Shown here piece by piece: positions 41,011 through 50,545 of a stretch of 64,000 nucleotides of DNA (position 1 is its first letter; each line of letters opens with the position of its first letter). The position numbers and the translations under genes are program-made. Under the pieces are notes generated by a model. That model had not been told where the DNA came from and did no database searches. It saw nothing but the letters and a program-made list of their open reading frames with translations. Source of the stretch: Planctomycetota bacterium (GTDB lineage Bacteria > Planctomycetota > Planctomycetia > Pirellulales > Pirellulaceae); contig JAJDEH010000432.1 of NCBI GenBank assembly GCA_029259935.1, positions 36,482-100,481 of the forward strand. The letters are read 5' to 3'.

Positions 41011-42024
41011 ATGCCCAACGATCCGCGCGTTATTCTCACCGGCTTCGCTGATGAAGCGGCCAATCAAAAGACCGCCGAGCAACAATTTTCCGCATTCGCC
41101 GCGTTGGGACTGCAGTACTACTCGATCCGTTTCATCGACGTGGGGGGCGGCGTCAAGAACGTGATGAAATTGAACAAGTCCGAGATTAACAAGATCCGCC
41201 ATTTGGAGGGCGAGTATGGTCTGAACGTCTCTTCGCTCGGGTCGCCGATCGGGAAAGTGAAATTGCTCGACGTCGAGGACGGCACCAAGAATCAGTATAT
41301 ACCTTTTAGTAAATATCTGGCCAACGATGTCAACAAAGCTTGCGAGATGGCTCACGCTTTCGAGACGAAGTTGATTCGCGGGTTTTCGTTTTACCACCCG
41401 CGCGGTACCGATCCGATGGAACACATGTCGCAAGTAACCGACCAGTTAGGTCAGATTGCCGAGACTTGCCACCGCAGTGATCTAACCTACGGCTTGGAAG
41501 TGGAAGCGAATTTGGTGGGGCAAAGCGGCGAGACCATGGCGGAACTTCATCGCCGCGTCAATCATCCGGCACTGGTTTTGATTTTCGACGCGGGGAACAT
41601 TGTCACACAAGGTTGCACTCCCGACGAAGTGTTTCAGCAATACCAAATGATGAAGAAGGGCCTCGGCTGGATGCACATCAAGGACTATCGGCATCCGTCT
41701 CCGATTAAGCGGACTGATGTCGTGGACGAGGAAGCGCTCAAGCACTTTGTGCCGGCCGACGTCGGCGACAGCGGGCACGAACTGATCCTGCGGGATTTTC
41801 GCGAACTGATTCCGACGTTGGAAAAGAAGTTGACCCGTCGCGGCATTCCCGGCGTGTTCCTAGACCTCGAACCGCATGTCAAGGGAGGCGGCCAGTTCGG
41901 CGGATTCAGCGGCCCCGACGGCATGGGAATCGCGCTGCGCGGGCTGTGCCGAGTGCTCGACTATGCGGGAATCGGCTATCACTTGCGGGACATCGAAGAC
42001 CTGCGAGCCGATCGAGGCTTCTAA
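41011..42024 (+). CDS. Sugar phosphate isomerase/epimerase (AP-endonuclease-2-like TIM barrel)
   Basis: The 337-residue protein starts after GAGG. It has the xylose-isomerase-like barrel with metal ligands in the usual order: LEVEAN (Glu), LIFDAGNIV (Asp), LGWMHIKDYRHP (His and Asp) and VFLDLEPH (Glu). The N-terminal VILTGFADEAA and the sequence FAALGLQYYSIRFID are typical of planctomycete members. The likely role is isomerisation or epimerisation of a sugar or polyol in the cytoplasm; the substrate is unknown. It stands alone. Confidence 0.85.
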   Translation: MPNDPRVILTGFADEAANQKTAEQQFSAFAALGLQYYSIRFIDVGGGVKNVMKLNKSEINKIRHLEGEYGLNVSSLGSPIGKVKLLDVEDGTKNQYIPFSKYLANDVNKACEMAHAFETKLIRGFSFYHPRGTDPMEHMSQVTDQLGQIAETCHRSDLTYGLEVEANLVGQSGETMAELHRRVNHPALVLIFDAGNIVTQGCTPDEVFQQYQMMKKGLGWMHIKDYRHPSPIKRTDVVDEEALKHFVPADVGDSGHELILRDFRELIPTLEKKLTRRGIPGVFLDLEPHVKGGGQFGGFSGPDGMGIALRGLCRVLDYAGIGYHLRDIEDLRADRGF

Positions 42025-42176
42025 CGAGGCCGGGTCTCCTTCAAGTGAACGAAACGATTTCCGGTTTTGAACATTTGGTATTCTGATTTTGAATTTGTTT
42101 AGGGTTTCGAGATTCGGATTTCGAATTTTCCAAATATGCGCGCACGCGGCGCCAGACCCAATACAAGGCGCGGATC

Positions 42177-42407
42177 ATGCCTCGCGAAGAGCAAACGATT
42201 GGCGGCTGCCCGCAATGCGAAAGCGGGGCCTACACCTGCAAATACAATCGTTTTGAAAGCGACGATTTGCGGATCGATTCGTGGGAGCACAAGTGTCCCG
42301 ATTGTGGCCATCGGGAAACAACGGCCTTTCGATCCGATGACGAAGAGGCGAATCCGGATCAGGACACACTGCTGTGTCCTTATTGCGAACGAAAGGCGAC
42401 AATATAA
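42177..42407 (+). CDS. Small zinc-ribbon protein
   Basis: The 76-residue protein contains three C-x2-C knuckles: CPQC near the start, CPDCGHRE in the middle and CPYCERK at the end, plus a further Cys in the Tyr-rich stretch AYTCKYNRF. AAGG lies upstream. The upstream gap (42025-42176) is AT-rich with TTCGA motifs (near 42060-42130). The function is unknown; it resembles small nucleic-acid-binding or accessory zinc ribbons. Confidence 0.75.
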   Translation: MPREEQTIGGCPQCESGAYTCKYNRFESDDLRIDSWEHKCPDCGHRETTAFRSDDEEANPDQDTLLCPYCERKATI

Positions 42408-42470
42408 GCGGGTGACCGTTTGAATACAGCGATGCTCGACGCGCGAGCTTTTGAAGTTGCATATGTTTCT

Positions 42471-42516
42471 AGTCCCGCAGGGACGACAGCAAATAGCCTG
42501 GGGCGTAAGCTCCGGG
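42471..42516. repeat. Two short hairpins ahead of glutamate dehydrogenase
   Basis: AGTCCC-GCA-GGGAC (42471-42484) and CCTGGGGC-GTAA-GCTCCGGG (42497-42516) form a pair of hairpins just upstream of the ribosome-binding site (GGGAGAGA). The first resembles the GTTCCC-GCA-GGGAAC hairpin at 56577, so it is probably a dispersed repeat rather than a riboswitch. Confidence 0.55.
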
Positions 42517-42541
42517 AGAAATCTTCGGGAGAGATCACGGC

Positions 42542-43774
42542 ATGAAAGCCTTTGAGGCTACCAAGCTTTACTTCAACCGCGCGGCCGACCAAGACAATCT
42601 CGACGACAATGTGCGACGGCTGCTGTTGACGGCCAAACGCGAGGTACAGGTTCAGGTCGCCATCGAGATGGACAACGGCGAGATCAATACGCTGATCGGC
42701 TATCGCGTGCAGCACGATAACGCACGGGGGCCCATGAAAGGCGGATTGCGTTACCACCACGACGTCGATCTTGACGAGGTCCGGTCGCTGGCCTCGCTGA
42801 TGACGTGGAAAACGGCCGTCGTCAACATTCCCTATGGCGGCGCGAAGGGGGGCATCGCCGTCAACCCTCGTGATCTATCGAAGAAGGAACTGGAACGAGT
42901 CACGCGCAAATTCATCGACGAGATTCACGACGTGATCGGTCCCGAGTCGGATATTCCGGCACCTGACATGGGAACGAATCACGAAGTCATGGCCTGGATT
43001 CGCAACCAATGGGAAAAGTATCACGGCTTCAATCCGGCCGTCGTGACGGGGAAGCCGGTCGAGCAATACGGTGCCGAGGGACGCGAAGAAGCGACCGGGC
43101 GCGGCGTCGGAATTCTGGCGTTCAAAATGCTAACGCGACTGGGGCACAAGGCGAAAGAAACTCGCGTGGCCATTCAAGGGTTTGGCAACGTCGGTTCTCA
43201 CGCGGCCAAGTTCCTTCACGAATCGGACATGCGCATCGTGGCGGTGAGCGATATTAGTGGTGCCTACTATCGGCCGGATGGTCTCGACATCCAACATGCG
43301 TTGCACTACATGCTGGAACACGACGGTAGCTTGAAGGGATATACCGAAGCGGATCGCATCACCAACGAAGAACTGCTGGGACTGGAAGTCGAGATGCTCA
43401 TTCCGGCGGCGATCGGCGGCGTCATTACGGCTGACAACGTCGCTACGGTCAAAGCCCCCTTAATCATCGAAGCGGCCAACGGACCGATTGATCCGATCGC
43501 CGATGAAGCCCTGCACGACCGGGGTGTGATTATTTTGCCGGATATTTTGGCCAATGCCGGCGGAGTCACGGTGAGCTATTTCGAGTGGGTTCAGAACCAG
43601 CAATTCTACAAATGGGGACTAAACCGAGTGCGGCAAGAACTCGATCACGTTTTGAGTTCCGCTTTTGAGACCGTTTGGCAAGAAGCCCACGATCTCGACG
43701 TCAGCTTGCGGACGGCCGCCTATCGCATCGCGATCCGCCGAGTTTGGCGAGCCACCGAGCTGTCGGGAATCTAG
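42542..43774 (+). CDS. gdhA: Glutamate dehydrogenase (Glu/Leu/Phe/Val family)
   Basis: The 410-residue enzyme has the substrate-binding Lys in [10 protein letters not shown], the catalytic Lys in [12 protein letters not shown] and Asp in [12 protein letters not shown]. The NAD(P) domain carries [17 protein letters not shown], followed by PAAIGGVIT and [11 protein letters not shown]. It matches the hexameric class of about 410-420 residues shared with archaea and Gram-positives. It reversibly converts 2-oxoglutarate and ammonia to glutamate. The ribosome-binding site is GGGAGAGA. The specific substrate is assigned as glutamate from overall similarity; other amino acids are possible. Confidence 0.92.
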   Translation: MKAFEATKLYFNRAADQDNLDDNVRRLLLTAKREVQVQVAIEMDNGEINTLIGYRVQHDNARGPMKGGLRYHHDVDLDEVRSLASLMTWKTAVVNIPYGGAKGGIAVNPRDLSKKELERVTRKFIDEIHDVIGPESDIPAPDMGTNHEVMAWIRNQWEKYHGFNPAVVTGKPVEQYGAEGREEATGRGVGILAFKMLTRLGHKAKETRVAIQGFGNVGSHAAKFLHESDMRIVAVSDISGAYYRPDGLDIQHALHYMLEHDGSLKGYTEADRITNEELLGLEVEMLIPAAIGGVITADNVATVKAPLIIEAANGPIDPIADEALHDRGVIILPDILANAGGVTVSYFEWVQNQQFYKWGLNRVRQELDHVLSSAFETVWQEAHDLDVSLRTAAYRIAIRRVWRATELSGI

Positions 43775-43796
43775 GCTTTGTCCCAAAACAGGTTTT

Positions 43797-43852
43797 GGGT
43801 GGCTGGGATCGATCAACGGGAGCCCCCAGGAAACTGCGCGGCGATCCCAGCC
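43797..43852. repeat. GGGTGGCTGGG-type repeat, copy 2, with inverted ends
   Basis: GGGTGGCTGGGATCGATCAA followed by CGGGAGCCCCCAG. An 11-bp perfect inverted repeat, GGCTGGGATCG (43801-43811) and CGATCCCAGCC (43842-43852), brackets the unit. Confidence 0.7.
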
Positions 43853-43906
43853 GTACTTGAGCAATGAGTTTTTGGAGAAAGCCAAGTATTTTTCCAGGAC
43901 TCAGAT

Positions 43907-43995
43907 TTCGGGTGGCTGGGGTCGAGCAACGCGAGCCCCTAGTTTGAACTCTGTATATTCGCGTCGCTCGGCCCCAACCCACTCAGCCGAAAACC
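43907..43995. repeat. GGGTGGCTGGG-type repeat, copy 3, with inverted ends
   Basis: TTCGGGTGGCTGGGGTCGAG at 43908 is followed by CAACGCGAGCCCC. The complement of the right end (GCGTCGCTCGGCCCCAACCC and then ACTCAGCCGAAAA) matches the left end, so this unit is also an imperfect inverted repeat. No gene lies between gdhA and 44134. Confidence 0.7.
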
Positions 43996-44133
43996 AATCT
44001 GCGACGGAATACGAGCGGGTCGTCAAATCCAAAATTCGGCTGCCGGCACGCGATAACCGTAACCTGCGCCGTGGCCATCATCTATAATAATTCAAGCGGC
44101 GATCAACCTTCGTGGCCATGCGAATCGCGAGTC

Positions 44134-44721
44134 ATGACAGCGCGCAAACGAGACACTTCGCTCGGCACCGGCACCTACTTCGCCCCCGGCGACTATGTTG
44201 GGATCATGCGGCGTCTGGTGATCTTGGCCGTGGATCTCGCGGTACTGGTTGTGCTGTACTTCGTGTTCATCATTGGGTTCTTCGTGGTGCTGGGCGATGA
44301 AGGTGATGGGGGCGGCTGGTTCATGCTGACCTACGCCGCCAGTGTGTGGCTCTACATGACCTTGCTCAAGGCATCCAAAGTACGCACCGTGGGCTATTGG
44401 CTGGCCGACGCGCGAATCGTGGATCTACGTGGCAAACGCCCTTCGATCTTCCGGATGACACTTCGTGCGATGCTGTGGGTTTTGGGACCGTTCAATTTGC
44501 TCTTTGATTTGTTGTGGGCCGGGATCGACGAAGATCGGCAGTCATTGCGAGACCGGTTCGCCGGCACATGCATCATCAGGCATCGCGCGGAATCAATCGG
44601 CACGGCTGAGATTCACCTGATGCACTACAACGCCGGCGGATTCGCGTTGAAGTATGCCCGCGTGATGCGGCCCAAGAATGCCAACACGGCCAGCGAGCCC
44701 GCAAATACCCAGACGGCATGA
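44134..44721 (+). CDS. RDD-family integral membrane protein
   Basis: ATG at 44134 gives 195 residues; a GTG at 44071 is possible but has no ribosome-binding site. Two membrane helices lie near residues 27-50 (RLVILAVDLAVLVVLYFVFI) and 60-78, with the family's Arg-Asp landmarks IMRRLVILAVD and the later DRQSLRDRFAGTCIIR. The middle part, RTVGYWLADARIVDLRGKRP, is typical of the RDD family. A third hydrophobic stretch (ALWVLGPFNLLFDLLW-like) follows. The function is unknown; RDD proteins are linked to ion transport or membrane homeostasis. Confidence 0.85.
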   Translation: MTARKRDTSLGTGTYFAPGDYVGIMRRLVILAVDLAVLVVLYFVFIIGFFVVLGDEGDGGGWFMLTYAASVWLYMTLLKASKVRTVGYWLADARIVDLRGKRPSIFRMTLRAMLWVLGPFNLLFDLLWAGIDEDRQSLRDRFAGTCIIRHRAESIGTAEIHLMHYNAGGFALKYARVMRPKNANTASEPANTQTA

Positions 44722-45236
44722 CAAGCTGTTGGCGAAGGTTGCGGATGCGGAATTTTCAAAATCCCACGCGGTCGCTCAAAAGTTGTAGAATGATGAAAGG
44801 GGAAGGTATGCACGTATTGCTTGCGTCTCCTTCTCGGGCGGCAGAATGCTTGCAATGGACATCAGCTCGGGCTCGATGGAAACGAGGCGAACGATGTGCG
44901 ACTAACTCCTTGGCGTTAAGTCCTTTAAGGGATTTTTCGCACCCAAGGGCCACGGGTTTTGGGCACCTCCTCGTATGTTACAGTCTTGCAGTTGCCCCGC
45001 TTTACTCCATGCAGTTTCACGAGGTGACGAACACCGAAGCCAAGGAAGTCAACAAATAACTAGCCGCATGGTGTTCGACACGCGTACAATTACCGTGTGG
45101 GCACTGAGCGGGGCATCTTCGAGGACGGTAACTCCATCCCTCCACGCCGAAGACGCTGTACGGTAACATGATGGCAACACCTGTTGAGTTGCCCACTTTG
45201 TTTCTTTCCCGAACGAAACCAGTTAGACGTATTCCA
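44722..45236. other. Intergenic region with one weak small frame
   Basis: About 515 bases lie between the RDD and Uma2 genes. Apart from the short frame at 44808 nothing coding is supported. A small palindrome CCTTTAAGG occurs near 44928. The 3' part lacks hairpins with T-runs. Confidence 0.4.
44808..45059 (+). CDS. Possible 83-residue protein
   Basis: ATG at 44808 is preceded by AAAGGGG at a suitable distance, which is better than many real genes here. The product (MHVLLASPSRAAECLQWTSA...) has no signal, motif or membrane segment and looks compositionally random. Included only because of the ribosome-binding site. Confidence 0.2.
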   Translation: MHVLLASPSRAAECLQWTSARARWKRGERCATNSLALSPLRDFSHPRATGFGHLLVCYSLAVAPLYSMQFHEVTNTEAKEVNK

Positions 45237-45842
45237 ATGGCTACCGACTCTTATTCTTCCAACTCGCTCTCAGGCGTTCCGTTTCCGGCGCGTCTGTTTT
45301 CGGTTGATGAATACCATCGCCTGGGGCAGTCGGGCGTCTTGGCGGACAACGATCGCGTGGAATTATTGGAAGGACGGATCGTCACGAAAATGATTCACAA
45401 TCCTCCCCATGATGCGGCGGTCGCCCTCGTGAACCAAGCCCTCGTCACGCGGTTGCCCGCCGGCTGGCACGGCCGTGTGCAGTCGTCGATTACGACCGGG
45501 GACAGTGAGCCGGAACCAGATGTAGCCGTAGTTCGTGGTTCCATTCGCGATTTTGTGGCGCGCCATCCGGGCCCCTCGGACTTGGCACTCGTGGTTGAAG
45601 TCGCGGATTCGTCCTTGACGCGCGATCGCGAGAAGCGGCGTCTTTATGCGCGAGCGGGCATTGCCGGTTATTGGATCTTGAATCTGATCGACGGCCGGCT
45701 GGAAATGTATTCCGCCCCCTCGGGACCCATCGCGTCGCCGGGATACGGCCAGGAGAAAATCGTCGAGAGTACTGAGTCGGTGCCGTTAATCATTGATTCA
45801 CAAGAAGTCGGACAAATCACGGTGCGAGACCTGTTGCCCTAG
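45237..45842 (+). CDS. Uma2-family PD-(D/E)XK endonuclease-like protein
   Basis: ATG at 45237 places about 18 residues before FSVDEYHRL, the normal N-terminal length for the family; an ATG at 45168 would add 23 residues. Neither has a strong ribosome-binding site. The 201-residue product has the nuclease core: [25 protein letters not shown] with the active-site Asp, and [20 protein letters not shown] with Glu and the later Lys. [20 protein letters not shown] follows. Uma2/DUF820 proteins are abundant in cyanobacteria and planctomycetes; the cellular role is unclear. It is 46 bases upstream of glnS. Confidence 0.85.
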   Translation: MATDSYSSNSLSGVPFPARLFSVDEYHRLGQSGVLADNDRVELLEGRIVTKMIHNPPHDAAVALVNQALVTRLPAGWHGRVQSSITTGDSEPEPDVAVVRGSIRDFVARHPGPSDLALVVEVADSSLTRDREKRRLYARAGIAGYWILNLIDGRLEMYSAPSGPIASPGYGQEKIVESTESVPLIIDSQEVGQITVRDLLP

Positions 45843-45888
45843 GCACCGACGTATTGGCAAGAGAATAGAAAGAGACGGATCGACGCTC

Positions 45889-47583
45889 ATGAACGAAACA
45901 GAAGCCAAGGAATCGCTTAACTTCATCGAGCAGATCGTTGAAGAGGACTTGAAGAGCGGCAAGAACGATCGTCGCGTTCACACTCGTTTTCCTCCCGAAC
46001 CGAATGGTTATTTGCACCTGGGGCACGCCAAGTCGATTTGCCTTAACTTTGGCCTGGCCCAAAAGTACGACGGCAAATGCAATCTGCGATTCGACGACAC
46101 GAATCCCACCGCGGAAGAACAAGAATACGTCGACGCGATCAAGGAAGATGTCCGCTGGCTGGGTTTCGATTGGGAAGATCGCGAGTTCTTTGCCTCGGAC
46201 TATTTTGATCAGCTCTACGAGTGGGCCGTGCAGATGATCAAGGACGGCCATGCCTACGTCTGTGATCTTTCGCTGGACGAAACGCGGGCTGGCCGCGGTG
46301 GCTGGAACGCGGTCGGCACCGACAGCCCCTATCGCGACCGGACCGTGGAAGAGAACCTCGACCTGTTCGAGCGGATGAAGAACGACGAATTCGAGGATGG
46401 GGCCAGAACATTGCGGGCCAAGATCGACATGGCCTCGCCCAACATGAACATGCGCGATCCGGTCATGTACCGCATTTTGCATGCGCATCATCATCGCTCG
46501 GGCGACAAGTGGTGCATCTATCCGATGTACGATTTCACCCACGGACAGTCGGATTCGACCGAGCGCATCACGCATTCCATTTGCACGCTGGAGTTTGAAG
46601 ATCACCGGCCGCTGTACGACTGGTACATCGAAAAGCTGGGCATCTATCCGCCGCGGCAGATTGAATTTGCTCGGCTGAATCTCACTTATACCGTGATGAG
46701 CAAGCGGCGGCTGTTGGAGTTGGTGCGCGATGGGCATGTCAACGGCTGGGACGATCCGCGATTGCCGACGTTGTGCGGGATTCGACGACGCGGCTACACT
46801 CCGGAATCGCTGCGTGCCTTTTGCGAGCGGATCGGCGTGGCCAAATTCAATAGCACGGTCGACATCACTTGGCTCGAAGCAGCCGTCCGCGAAGACCTCA
46901 ACAAGCGGGCACCCCGCGTGATGGGCGTCGTGCGGCCGTTGAAAGTCGTGATCGAAAACTACCCCGAGGACAAATCCGAAGAACTGCAGGCCATCAATAA
47001 TCCGGAAGATGAGTCGGCCGGCATGCGCACCGTTCCTTTTTCGCGCGAGCTGTACATCGAGCGGGAAGATTTCATGGAAGACCCGCCGAAGAAATTCTTC
47101 CGCCTGGGGCTGGGCCGCGAAGTGCGGCTGCGGTATGCCTATTTCCTCAAGTGCCACGACTTCGTGAAAGACGACAACGGTGAAGTCGTTGAACTGCGTT
47201 GCACCTACGACCCGGAAACTAAAGGCGGACAAGCGCCTGACGGTCGCAAGGTGAAAGGCACGATCCACTGGGTCTCGGCCGATCACGCGGTCGACGCCGA
47301 AGTGCGGCTGTACAGCCATCTGTTCACCAAGGAGAATCCGAGCGACGTCGAAGACGGCGAGGATTGGAAAGCCAACCTCAATCCCGATTCACTCGAAGTC
47401 CTTGGCAATTGCAAATTGGAACCGAGTTTGGCCAACGCCTCGCCAGGCGACCAGTTTCAATTCGAACGGCAAGGCTATTTCTGCGCCGATCCGGATTCGA
47501 CGTCCAGCCGGCTGGTCTTCAATCGAACGGTCACGCTGCGTGATACGTGGGCCAAGATCCAAAAGAAGGGGCAGAAGAAATAG
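45889..47583 (+). CDS. glnS: Glutamine--tRNA ligase
   Basis: ATG at 45889 gives 564 residues beginning [20 protein letters not shown]; the frame extends upstream but overlaps the Uma2 gene. The class I signatures are [20 protein letters not shown] (HIGH motif as HLGH) and [12 protein letters not shown] (KMSKS motif as VMSKR). [20 protein letters not shown] and [14 protein letters not shown] are typical GlnRS elements, and a C-terminal anticodon-binding beta-barrel pair follows. It charges tRNA-Gln directly, so the organism need not rely on the amidotransferase route for glutamine. Confidence 0.95.
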   Translation: MNETEAKESLNFIEQIVEEDLKSGKNDRRVHTRFPPEPNGYLHLGHAKSICLNFGLAQKYDGKCNLRFDDTNPTAEEQEYVDAIKEDVRWLGFDWEDREFFASDYFDQLYEWAVQMIKDGHAYVCDLSLDETRAGRGGWNAVGTDSPYRDRTVEENLDLFERMKNDEFEDGARTLRAKIDMASPNMNMRDPVMYRILHAHHHRSGDKWCIYPMYDFTHGQSDSTERITHSICTLEFEDHRPLYDWYIEKLGIYPPRQIEFARLNLTYTVMSKRRLLELVRDGHVNGWDDPRLPTLCGIRRRGYTPESLRAFCERIGVAKFNSTVDITWLEAAVREDLNKRAPRVMGVVRPLKVVIENYPEDKSEELQAINNPEDESAGMRTVPFSRELYIEREDFMEDPPKKFFRLGLGREVRLRYAYFLKCHDFVKDDNGEVVELRCTYDPETKGGQAPDGRKVKGTIHWVSADHAVDAEVRLYSHLFTKENPSDVEDGEDWKANLNPDSLEVLGNCKLEPSLANASPGDQFQFERQGYFCADPDSTSSRLVFNRTVTLRDTWAKIQKKGQKK

Positions 47584-47664
47584 CCGCCGGCGGTTAGGGA
47601 GATAGAGCAAGAGTAATGAACGCGCGGTCATTCGTTATCGGACGGACATTCTTGCTTTCCCCTG

Positions 47665-47694
47665 TTGAAAACGCGCTTGGCGCAGCGACATAAA
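47665..47694 (+). promoter_or_regulatory. Possible promoter for the SNF2-type helicase gene
   Basis: TTGAAA (47665-47670) and CATAAA (47689-47694) are 18 bases apart, each matching four or five bases of the sigma-70 consensus. The leader would be about 60 bases. Weak evidence. Confidence 0.3.
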
Positions 47695-47758
47695 TGCGTA
47701 AATTCAGGCATATCTAGTTTTAGGAAATTCAGTGTTTGGCAGCCAAGGGAGTGCCGTC

Positions 47759-50446
47759 ATGACGACCAAGCCAACCAACAAGCTGACGTTTAAGGATCGC
47801 CTTTCGCGACTCGATTTCATCCAGGCCTGCCGGCTGCTGGGCGAACATGGCAAGAAGCTGATCCTGCAGGGCGGCAAGTACGACGTCGATTTGGATGAGC
47901 AAGTCTATTTGGGCGGCGATCTATTTCGGCTCAGCTTCAACGACAGCACGATCGTCACTGTCACGCTGATGTCCGAGGCCCGCAACCGCTTGCACTGGAA
48001 CTGTACGCAATGCGAATTGCCTTGCGAGCATGCCGGCGCGGCGTTCTCGTTGATCTTGGAAGAAAAGACGGCCTTGGGATTGGCGGTTGCTCCGCCCGAG
48101 CGTAAGGCGGTGGCGAGCCTTGGCGAGCAAGCACTGATTGAACAGGCGGTCGCCGAGCGGGCCGAGCGGGCAAAGAAAGAGAAGTTCAAAATCTCCTCCG
48201 GCGACACCAAAAAGCCTTGGACCGACTACACCGTCACCAGCGCCGCGTCGGGGAAGTCCTATCGCGTGGCATTACGCGGCGAGGAAACAGGAATCTCATA
48301 CTGCTCTTGTCCCGACTTTCGCACCAATACATTGGGCACCTGCAAGCACGTCATGTATACGTTGGGGCGCGTCAAGAAGAAGTTCACGACGGCGCAGCGA
48401 CGGCGGTCGTATCGTCGCCGCGACTTGTCTTTGCACTTACAGTACGGCAGCCACTTGGCGTTGCGGTTGGGTACGCCCACGAAGCTCGCGCCCGAGGTTG
48501 AGAAGGTCGTCAAACCACTATTGGACCGTGACTTGAACGACGTACATCAAGTAATCCAGAAGGTCGCCCGGCTCGAACGTATTGGCGAGCATGTGACGAT
48601 CTACCCCGACGCCGAAGAGTTCATTCAACAGCGGCTCTATCAAGATCGCATACGATCGTTGGTCGACGAAATTCGCAAGGATCCCACGGACCATCCGCTG
48701 CGCGGTGAGTTGCTCAAGACGGAACTATTGCCGTATCAGTTGGACGGAGTTGCCTTTGCCGCCGGCGCGGGCCGGGCGATTCTGGCCGACGACATGGGCT
48801 TGGGAAAAACGATCCAAGGAATCGGCGTCGCCGAACTGCTGGCCCGCGAGGCCGGCATTCGCCGCGTGCTAGTGATTTGTCCCACGTCGTTGAAGGCCCA
48901 ATGGCGAAACGAGATCGAGCGATTTTCGAATCGCACTTGCCAATTGGTGATGGGCAAGGCCGAGGATCGCGCCACGCAATATGACACGAGCGCGTTCTTC
49001 ACCGTGTGCAATTACGAGCAAGTCCTGCGCGACTTGATGCTGATCGAGCCGGTCAAGTGGGATTTGATCGTGCTGGACGAGGGGCAACGGATCAAGAATT
49101 GGGAGGCCAAAACGTCGAACGTGGTCAAGAGTCTGAAGTCGCCTTTCGCCTTGGTGTTGTCTGGAACGCCGCTGGAAAACAGGCTGGACGATTTGTTCAG
49201 TGTCGTGCAGTTTGTCGACGACCGGCGGTTGGCTCCGGCGTTTCGCTTTTTCAATCGGCATCGCATGGTCGACGAAAAAGGCAAGGTCATGGGGTACAAG
49301 AATCTTGACGAACTACGGCAGAACCTGACACCCGTCCTGTTGCGCCGAACGCGCGATCAAGTGTTGAAGGAACTGCCCGAACGAACGACGGAACTGGTCC
49401 GTATCGCGCCCACCGAGGAACAGTTGGAGATTCACGCCGGCAACATGCGCGTCGTGGCCTCGATTGTGCGTAAAGCGTATATCAGCGAGATGGACTTGCT
49501 GCGTTTGCGGCAAGCGCTGCTAATGTGCCGGATGGCCGCGGACAGCACCTTTTTGTGCAACAAGCAAGAACCGAGTTTTTCAACGAAGCTCGAACGTTTG
49601 GGCGAACTGTTCGACGAACTTTTCGCCGAGGACGGACGGAAGGTTGTCCTGTTTTCGGAATGGACGACCATGCTGGGCCTGGTCGAGAAATTGCTAAAGG
49701 AACGGAATCTCGAATATGTCCGCTTGGACGGTTCCGTCCCGCAGAAGAAACGCCAACAGCTTGTTCACGACTTTCAGCACAACCCGGATTGCCGCTTGTT
49801 TATCACGACCAACGCGGGCTCGACGGGGCTCAATTTGCAAGCCGCCAATACCGTGATCAACGTCGACTTGCCATGGAATCCCGCCGTGCTCGAACAGCGG
49901 ATCGCGCGGGCCCACCGCATGGGGCAAACTCAGCCGGTGCAGGTTTTCGTTTTGGTCACTGAAGAGACGATGGAAGAACAGCTTCTGACGACGTTGTCTG
50001 GTAAGAAGGATTTGGCTCTGGCGGCATTGGACATGGACTCCGACGTTGACCAGGTGGAGCTGGTCAGTGGCACGGAGGAGTTGAAACGCCGGTTGGAGAT
50101 ATTGCTGGGGGCCAAGCCGGAAGCGGCGGTGGACGAATCGCAAAAGCAGCAGGTAAAGGGCCAAGCCGGCGATTTGCAACATCGCGAACGGGTCGCGGCG
50201 GCCGGCGGCGAGTTGTTGGGAGCGGCTTTCAACTTTCTGGGCGAACTGGTCGGGCAGGCCGCGCCCGAATCCGCGCCGCCGCCGGAAGTCGTCCAGCAAC
50301 TGCAAGGCCGGCTCGCGGAATGCGTGGAGGAAGACGGTAACGGCCAGCAACGGCTTTCCATCACGCTGCCCAACCGCGATACTTTGAATAGCTTGGCCCA
50401 GACTCTGGCGCGTCTGCTGGTGTCACAAGAACAGGGCGAAAGTTGA
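47759..50446 (+). CDS. SNF2-family DEAD/DEAH-like helicase with SWIM zinc fingers
   Basis: The start at 47759 follows AAGGGA with a good gap. The 895-residue protein has a degenerate SWIM-like finger (CTQCELPCEH, residues about 83-92), a clear SWIM finger (CSCPDF...CKH, about 182-197), then the SNF2 motor. Motif I is DDMGLGKTIQ (Walker A about 347-351), motif II LDEGQRIKN (about 439-447, DEGQ in place of DEAH), motif III LSGTPLENRLDDLF, and motifs V/VI NAGSTGLNLQAAN and EQRIARAHRMGQTQPVQVF. A C-terminal helical extension ends in the polar tail after LLGAKPEAAVDES. It is an ATP-driven DNA translocase; SWIM-SNF2 proteins are thought to remodel protein-DNA complexes in bacteria. It stands alone. 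Confidence 0.92.
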   Translation: MTTKPTNKLTFKDRLSRLDFIQACRLLGEHGKKLILQGGKYDVDLDEQVYLGGDLFRLSFNDSTIVTVTLMSEARNRLHWNCTQCELPCEHAGAAFSLILEEKTALGLAVAPPERKAVASLGEQALIEQAVAERAERAKKEKFKISSGDTKKPWTDYTVTSAASGKSYRVALRGEETGISYCSCPDFRTNTLGTCKHVMYTLGRVKKKFTTAQRRRSYRRRDLSLHLQYGSHLALRLGTPTKLAPEVEKVVKPLLDRDLNDVHQVIQKVARLERIGEHVTIYPDAEEFIQQRLYQDRIRSLVDEIRKDPTDHPLRGELLKTELLPYQLDGVAFAAGAGRAILADDMGLGKTIQGIGVAELLAREAGIRRVLVICPTSLKAQWRNEIERFSNRTCQLVMGKAEDRATQYDTSAFFTVCNYEQVLRDLMLIEPVKWDLIVLDEGQRIKNWEAKTSNVVKSLKSPFALVLSGTPLENRLDDLFSVVQFVDDRRLAPAFRFFNRHRMVDEKGKVMGYKNLDELRQNLTPVLLRRTRDQVLKELPERTTELVRIAPTEEQLEIHAGNMRVVASIVRKAYISEMDLLRLRQALLMCRMAADSTFLCNKQEPSFSTKLERLGELFDELFAEDGRKVVLFSEWTTMLGLVEKLLKERNLEYVRLDGSVPQKKRQQLVHDFQHNPDCRLFITTNAGSTGLNLQAANTVINVDLPWNPAVLEQRIARAHRMGQTQPVQVFVLVTEETMEEQLLTTLSGKKDLALAALDMDSDVDQVELVSGTEELKRRLEILLGAKPEAAVDESQKQQVKGQAGDLQHRERVAAAGGELLGAAFNFLGELVGQAAPESAPPPEVVQQLQGRLAECVEEDGNGQQRLSITLPNRDTLNSLAQTLARLLVSQEQGES

Positions 50447-50545
50447 AACAGGCGAGCGACGAGCCATCGCGTGAGGAGCGTTGGCTTCATGGTCCTCTGA
50501 AATGCAGCGGAGGTTCTCGCACTCAAAGTTCATCGAGGATTGCTG

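Noticed and set aside
42421..42541. Riboswitch ahead of glutamate dehydrogenase
   Set aside because: The two hairpins resemble dispersed repeats elsewhere in the window and show no known riboswitch core.
45817..47319. 500-codon minus-strand frame over glnS
   Set aside because: Shadow of glnS; no ribosome-binding site or family features.
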